Shown one piece after another: positions 20,573 to 21,031 of a stretch of 21,031 nt of DNA. A program made the translations under genes and the position numbers. Positions within the stretch are counted from its first letter, which is position 1. Every line of letters begins with the position of its first letter. The notes under the pieces are model-generated. The model saw nothing but the letters and a program-made list of their open reading frames with translations. It ran no database searches and had not been told where the DNA came from. Source of the DNA: Thermoflexales bacterium (GTDB lineage: Bacteria; Chloroflexota; Anaerolineae; Fen-1058); NCBI GenBank assembly GCA_016931085.1, contig JAFGFO010000104.1:1-21031 (forward strand). Direction: 5' to 3'.

Positions 20573-21031
20573 ATGGATTTCAACGCAATGCTCAATCGTG
20601 TCATACGGGCGGTCAAGCTCGAAGCCGCTTTCTACAATGAGGCTGAGGCGGATACCAGCCTCAACCAGGAAGCCTTGATGGTGGTGGTCATCGTTTCGGT
20701 CCTCAGCGCCATTGGTAGCTTTTTGGCGAATTTGATAACCGGCAACATGACTGCGGCCATTTTTGGCTTGATCTGGGGGGTGATCTGGGGGGTCGTGGGC
20801 TACTATCTGTGGGCCTATCTGACTCACTTTATTGGCACCAAGCTGTTTGGCGGCACGGCCGATGTGGGTGAGCTGCTGCGCACCTTGGGCTACGCCAGCG
20901 CTCCCCAGGCCTTGGGTGTTTTAGCCTTTATCCCGTGCGTAGGAGCTCTGCCAGCCTTGGCCGGCGCGATATGGGCCTTGGTGGCCGGCGTCGTCGCTGT
21001 GCGCGAGGCGTTGGATTTCGACAACACTAAG
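20573..21031 (+). CDS. Yip1-family membrane protein (3' end beyond window)
   Basis: An open frame of 153 codons runs from the ATG, preceded by AAGGAG seven bases upstream, to the right edge without a stop. After an amphipathic start (MDFNAMLNRVIRAVKLEAAF) come several hydrophobic helices, including EALMVVVIVSVLSAIGSFLAN and AAIFGLIWGVIWGVVGYYLW. The segment TLGYASAPQALGVLAFIP and the helix before VREALDF are typical of Yip1-domain proteins in bacteria. These are integral inner-membrane proteins of unknown function. The conserved GYASAPQ stretch and length suggest only about 10-30 residues are missing. It may be co-transcribed with the Vps62-like gene; a separate promoter (TTATAT near 20538) is weak. 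Confidence 0.8.
   Translation, partial: MDFNAMLNRVIRAVKLEAAFYNEAEADTSLNQEALMVVVIVSVLSAIGSFLANLITGNMTAAIFGLIWGVIWGVVGYYLWAYLTHFIGTKLFGGTADVGELLRTLGYASAPQALGVLAFIPCVGALPALAGAIWALVAGVVAVREALDFDNTK

Overview
The window is a GC-rich bacterial chromosome segment that best fits Chloroflexota, probably an Anaerolineae-like lineage. That placement is an inference from gene style, not from a marker tree. The supporting features are a membrane Ser/Thr kinase with Pro/Thr-rich linkers, an SH3b domain and an NBR1-type Ig domain; a TPR/TolB-propeller protein with an N-terminal zinc ribbon; two tandem folC genes; a Vps62-like protein; and period-7 short tandem repeats between and inside genes. Promoters follow a TTGnnn-(16/17)-TATAAT-like pattern, and several genes look leaderless.

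Layout. Positions 1-1090 are a graveyard of mobile and truncated genes: a DDE integrase fragment with its catalytic Glu changed to Lys, a truncated GNAT acetyltransferase and a second transposase fragment. It abuts a complete tRNA-Pro(UGG) gene on the minus strand with its own promoter and terminator. Next is a minus-strand TPR/TolB protein (1240-3090). A plus-strand block follows: folC-like gene 1, folC gene 2, lon, the Ser/Thr kinase and mnmA (3248-12070). An EamA transporter (minus) and mutS (plus) diverge from a shared promoter region. A receiver/histidine-kinase gene follows mutS and converges on a minus-strand pair, ldh then a COG2521-type methyltransferase. Divergent from ldh lies a Vps62-family gene with a structured leader, and the window ends in a Yip1-family membrane protein cut by the edge.

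The genes are mostly housekeeping: folate glutamylation, proteolysis, tRNA thiolation, mismatch repair and lactate/pyruvate redox. Signalling proteins are interspersed. No defence or biosynthetic cluster is evident.

The most interesting signals are not whole genes. (1) The Vps62 leader has a predicted start point on the first G of a 10-bp stem and carries an internal CCTCCTT that is the exact complement of the AAGGAGG Shine-Dalgarno, which suggests a translational switch. (2) Heptameric repeats occupy gene junctions and have entered the reading frames of mutS and mnmA without breaking them; one supplies the ldh stop codon. (3) A different, non-heptameric repeat holds the stop codon of the first folC. 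(4) folC-like gene 1, folC gene 2 and mutS have -10 boxes placed so that transcription would begin at or within a few bases of the start codon.
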